A program made the position numbers and the translations under genes. This document shows positions 42,508-43,030 of a stretch of DNA of 43,030 nt, in pieces. This DNA comes from Planctomycetota bacterium (GTDB lineage: Bacteria > Planctomycetota > Phycisphaerae > Sedimentisphaerales > Anaerobacaceae). Numbering within the stretch: the first letter of the stretch is position 1; every line of letters starts with the position of its first letter. The notes beneath the pieces were generated by a model, which saw only the letters and a list, made by a program, of their open reading frames with translations, made no database searches and was not told where the DNA came from. The DNA lies in assembly GCA_019456195.1 (NCBI GenBank), contig VRUK01000047.1, positions 1-43,030 of the forward strand, written 5' to 3'.

Positions 42508-42659
42508 AGCATTACCTCCCCCTAAAAAATTTATGAGCTAAATGCTTTTTTGTACGAAAGAACAGTTTTCCTAAAGAAACAATTGTGACGTATTTTCTCC
42601 TACTAAAAGTGTAAGAACTAAATGTTTCAGGTGCAAATATTACCATAATGAATTTATAT

Positions 42660-43030
42660 AAAGAGCCGGATTTGTTATGGGACCAAAGCAAGCGAATCAG
42701 CGGCAGTGGGATTTGGCCGGTCTGCCTTTGAAAAGATTGGGTTTGATTGGCTTTGAATTGGGTTTGTTTTGGGTTAAATTGGGTTTGAATTGGCTTTATT
42801 GGGTTTGAATTGGGTTTGTTTTTTAGTCCCGTCAGCGAGGCAAATTCTTTGTAATTGCTTGTCATATCTATATTTATGTTCATTTTGTCATTTCTGAAAT
42901 TGGGTTTGTTTTGCATAAAAGAGTGTATCTGGAAATATGTTATAATTGAAAGGGTGCCTAAAGTGACTAAAGTGCCTAAAGTGAGCTAAAGTTGGATAAT
43001 TGATGCTCATGTTTAAGATTTCAGATTTCA
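42660..43030 (-). repeat. Interspersed repeat element, copy B (runs off the window)
   Basis: Inverted relative to copy A at 6490-6840. The 78-bp core is at 42920-42997 and TGAAATCTGA ends the window at 43021-43030. The CCCAATT-type tandem run, reading AAACCCAATTCAAAGCCAAT on the minus strand, spans about 42730-42830 with a further unit near 42900. A frame of 134 codons on this strand is a by-product of stop-free repeat units. The piece from about 42516 to 42660 holds no gene. Confidence 0.85.

Noticed and set aside
42512..42916. 134-codon frame in copy B
   Set aside because: Same reason; the N/Q/K-rich peptide is a translation of the DNA repeat.

Overview
The window looks like a chromosomal segment of a Planctomycete of the class Phycisphaerae (Sedimentisphaerales-like). 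This is inferred, not proven. The signs are secreted proteins with a degenerate dockerin-type C-terminus (NGDGVINLQDLAAF...W), a GEVED-like domain, an IDIKPGSDxNSINLKS-type secreted domain, a Tat/FAD oxidoreductase, many small lipoproteins, and interspersed AAACCCAATTCAAAGCCAAT repeat elements. It differs from many Planctomycetes in carrying peptidoglycan, division and rod-shape genes (mraZ, rsmH, ftsI, mrdA, mreBCD). Composition is moderately AT-rich. Genes are dense except in a few repeat-rich gaps.

Layout. 1-4.1 kb: the start of a secreted protein, a large repeat-domain surface protein, and a membrane/NimA-like flavin-domain fusion. 4.1-7.0 kb: an accessory stretch with REP-like palindromes, a two-gene AAA-ATPase + TOPRIM-like module that resembles OLD/PARIS-type defence pairs, and a 1-kb gene-free region ending in an interspersed repeat element (copy A). 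7.0-9.8 kb: a creatininase-family protein, an M50 site-2 protease, tRNA-Leu, a BamE-like lipoprotein, and a 31-residue Cys/Lys mini-protein. 9.9-15.7 kb: proB and proA, separated by a metallophosphoesterase and a Tat-FAD-oxidoreductase/polyferredoxin pair. 15.7-21.9 kb: tRNA-Gly, then mraZ, a 69-aa gene, rsmH, a LysM protein, an ftsL-like gene, ftsI and a glycosyltransferase. 21.9-28.1 kb, minus strand: a MreC-like coiled-coil protein, a 53-aa membrane protein, mreB, mreC, mreD and mrdA, with two recognisable sigma70-type promoters. 28.1-36.2 kb, minus strand: tig, two clpP genes, a lipoprotein, a beta-class DNA methyltransferase with a detached copy of its own C-terminal domain, lnt, and a HEAT-repeat lipoprotein. 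36.4-42.5 kb: tRNA-Gly, a NapH/NosR-like polyferredoxin, a TauE/SafE permease, a lipoprotein-type Pcm methyltransferase preceded by a 177-bp palindromic element, a Mth938-like protein, an EamA transporter and a secreted protein. The window ends inside an inverted second copy (copy B) of the interspersed element.

How it works together. The core is envelope growth: division (mraZ to ftsI), elongation (mreBCD/mrdA plus a MreC-like accessory), lipoprotein acylation (lnt, with several lipoprotein substrates nearby) and protein quality control (tig, clpP, Pcm). The parts most worth a second look are the AAA/TOPRIM pair, the interspersed repeat families, the methyltransferase with duplicated C-terminal domain, and the MreC-like/small-membrane-protein pair ahead of mreB. 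All family names were read from motifs by eye; no database search was run.
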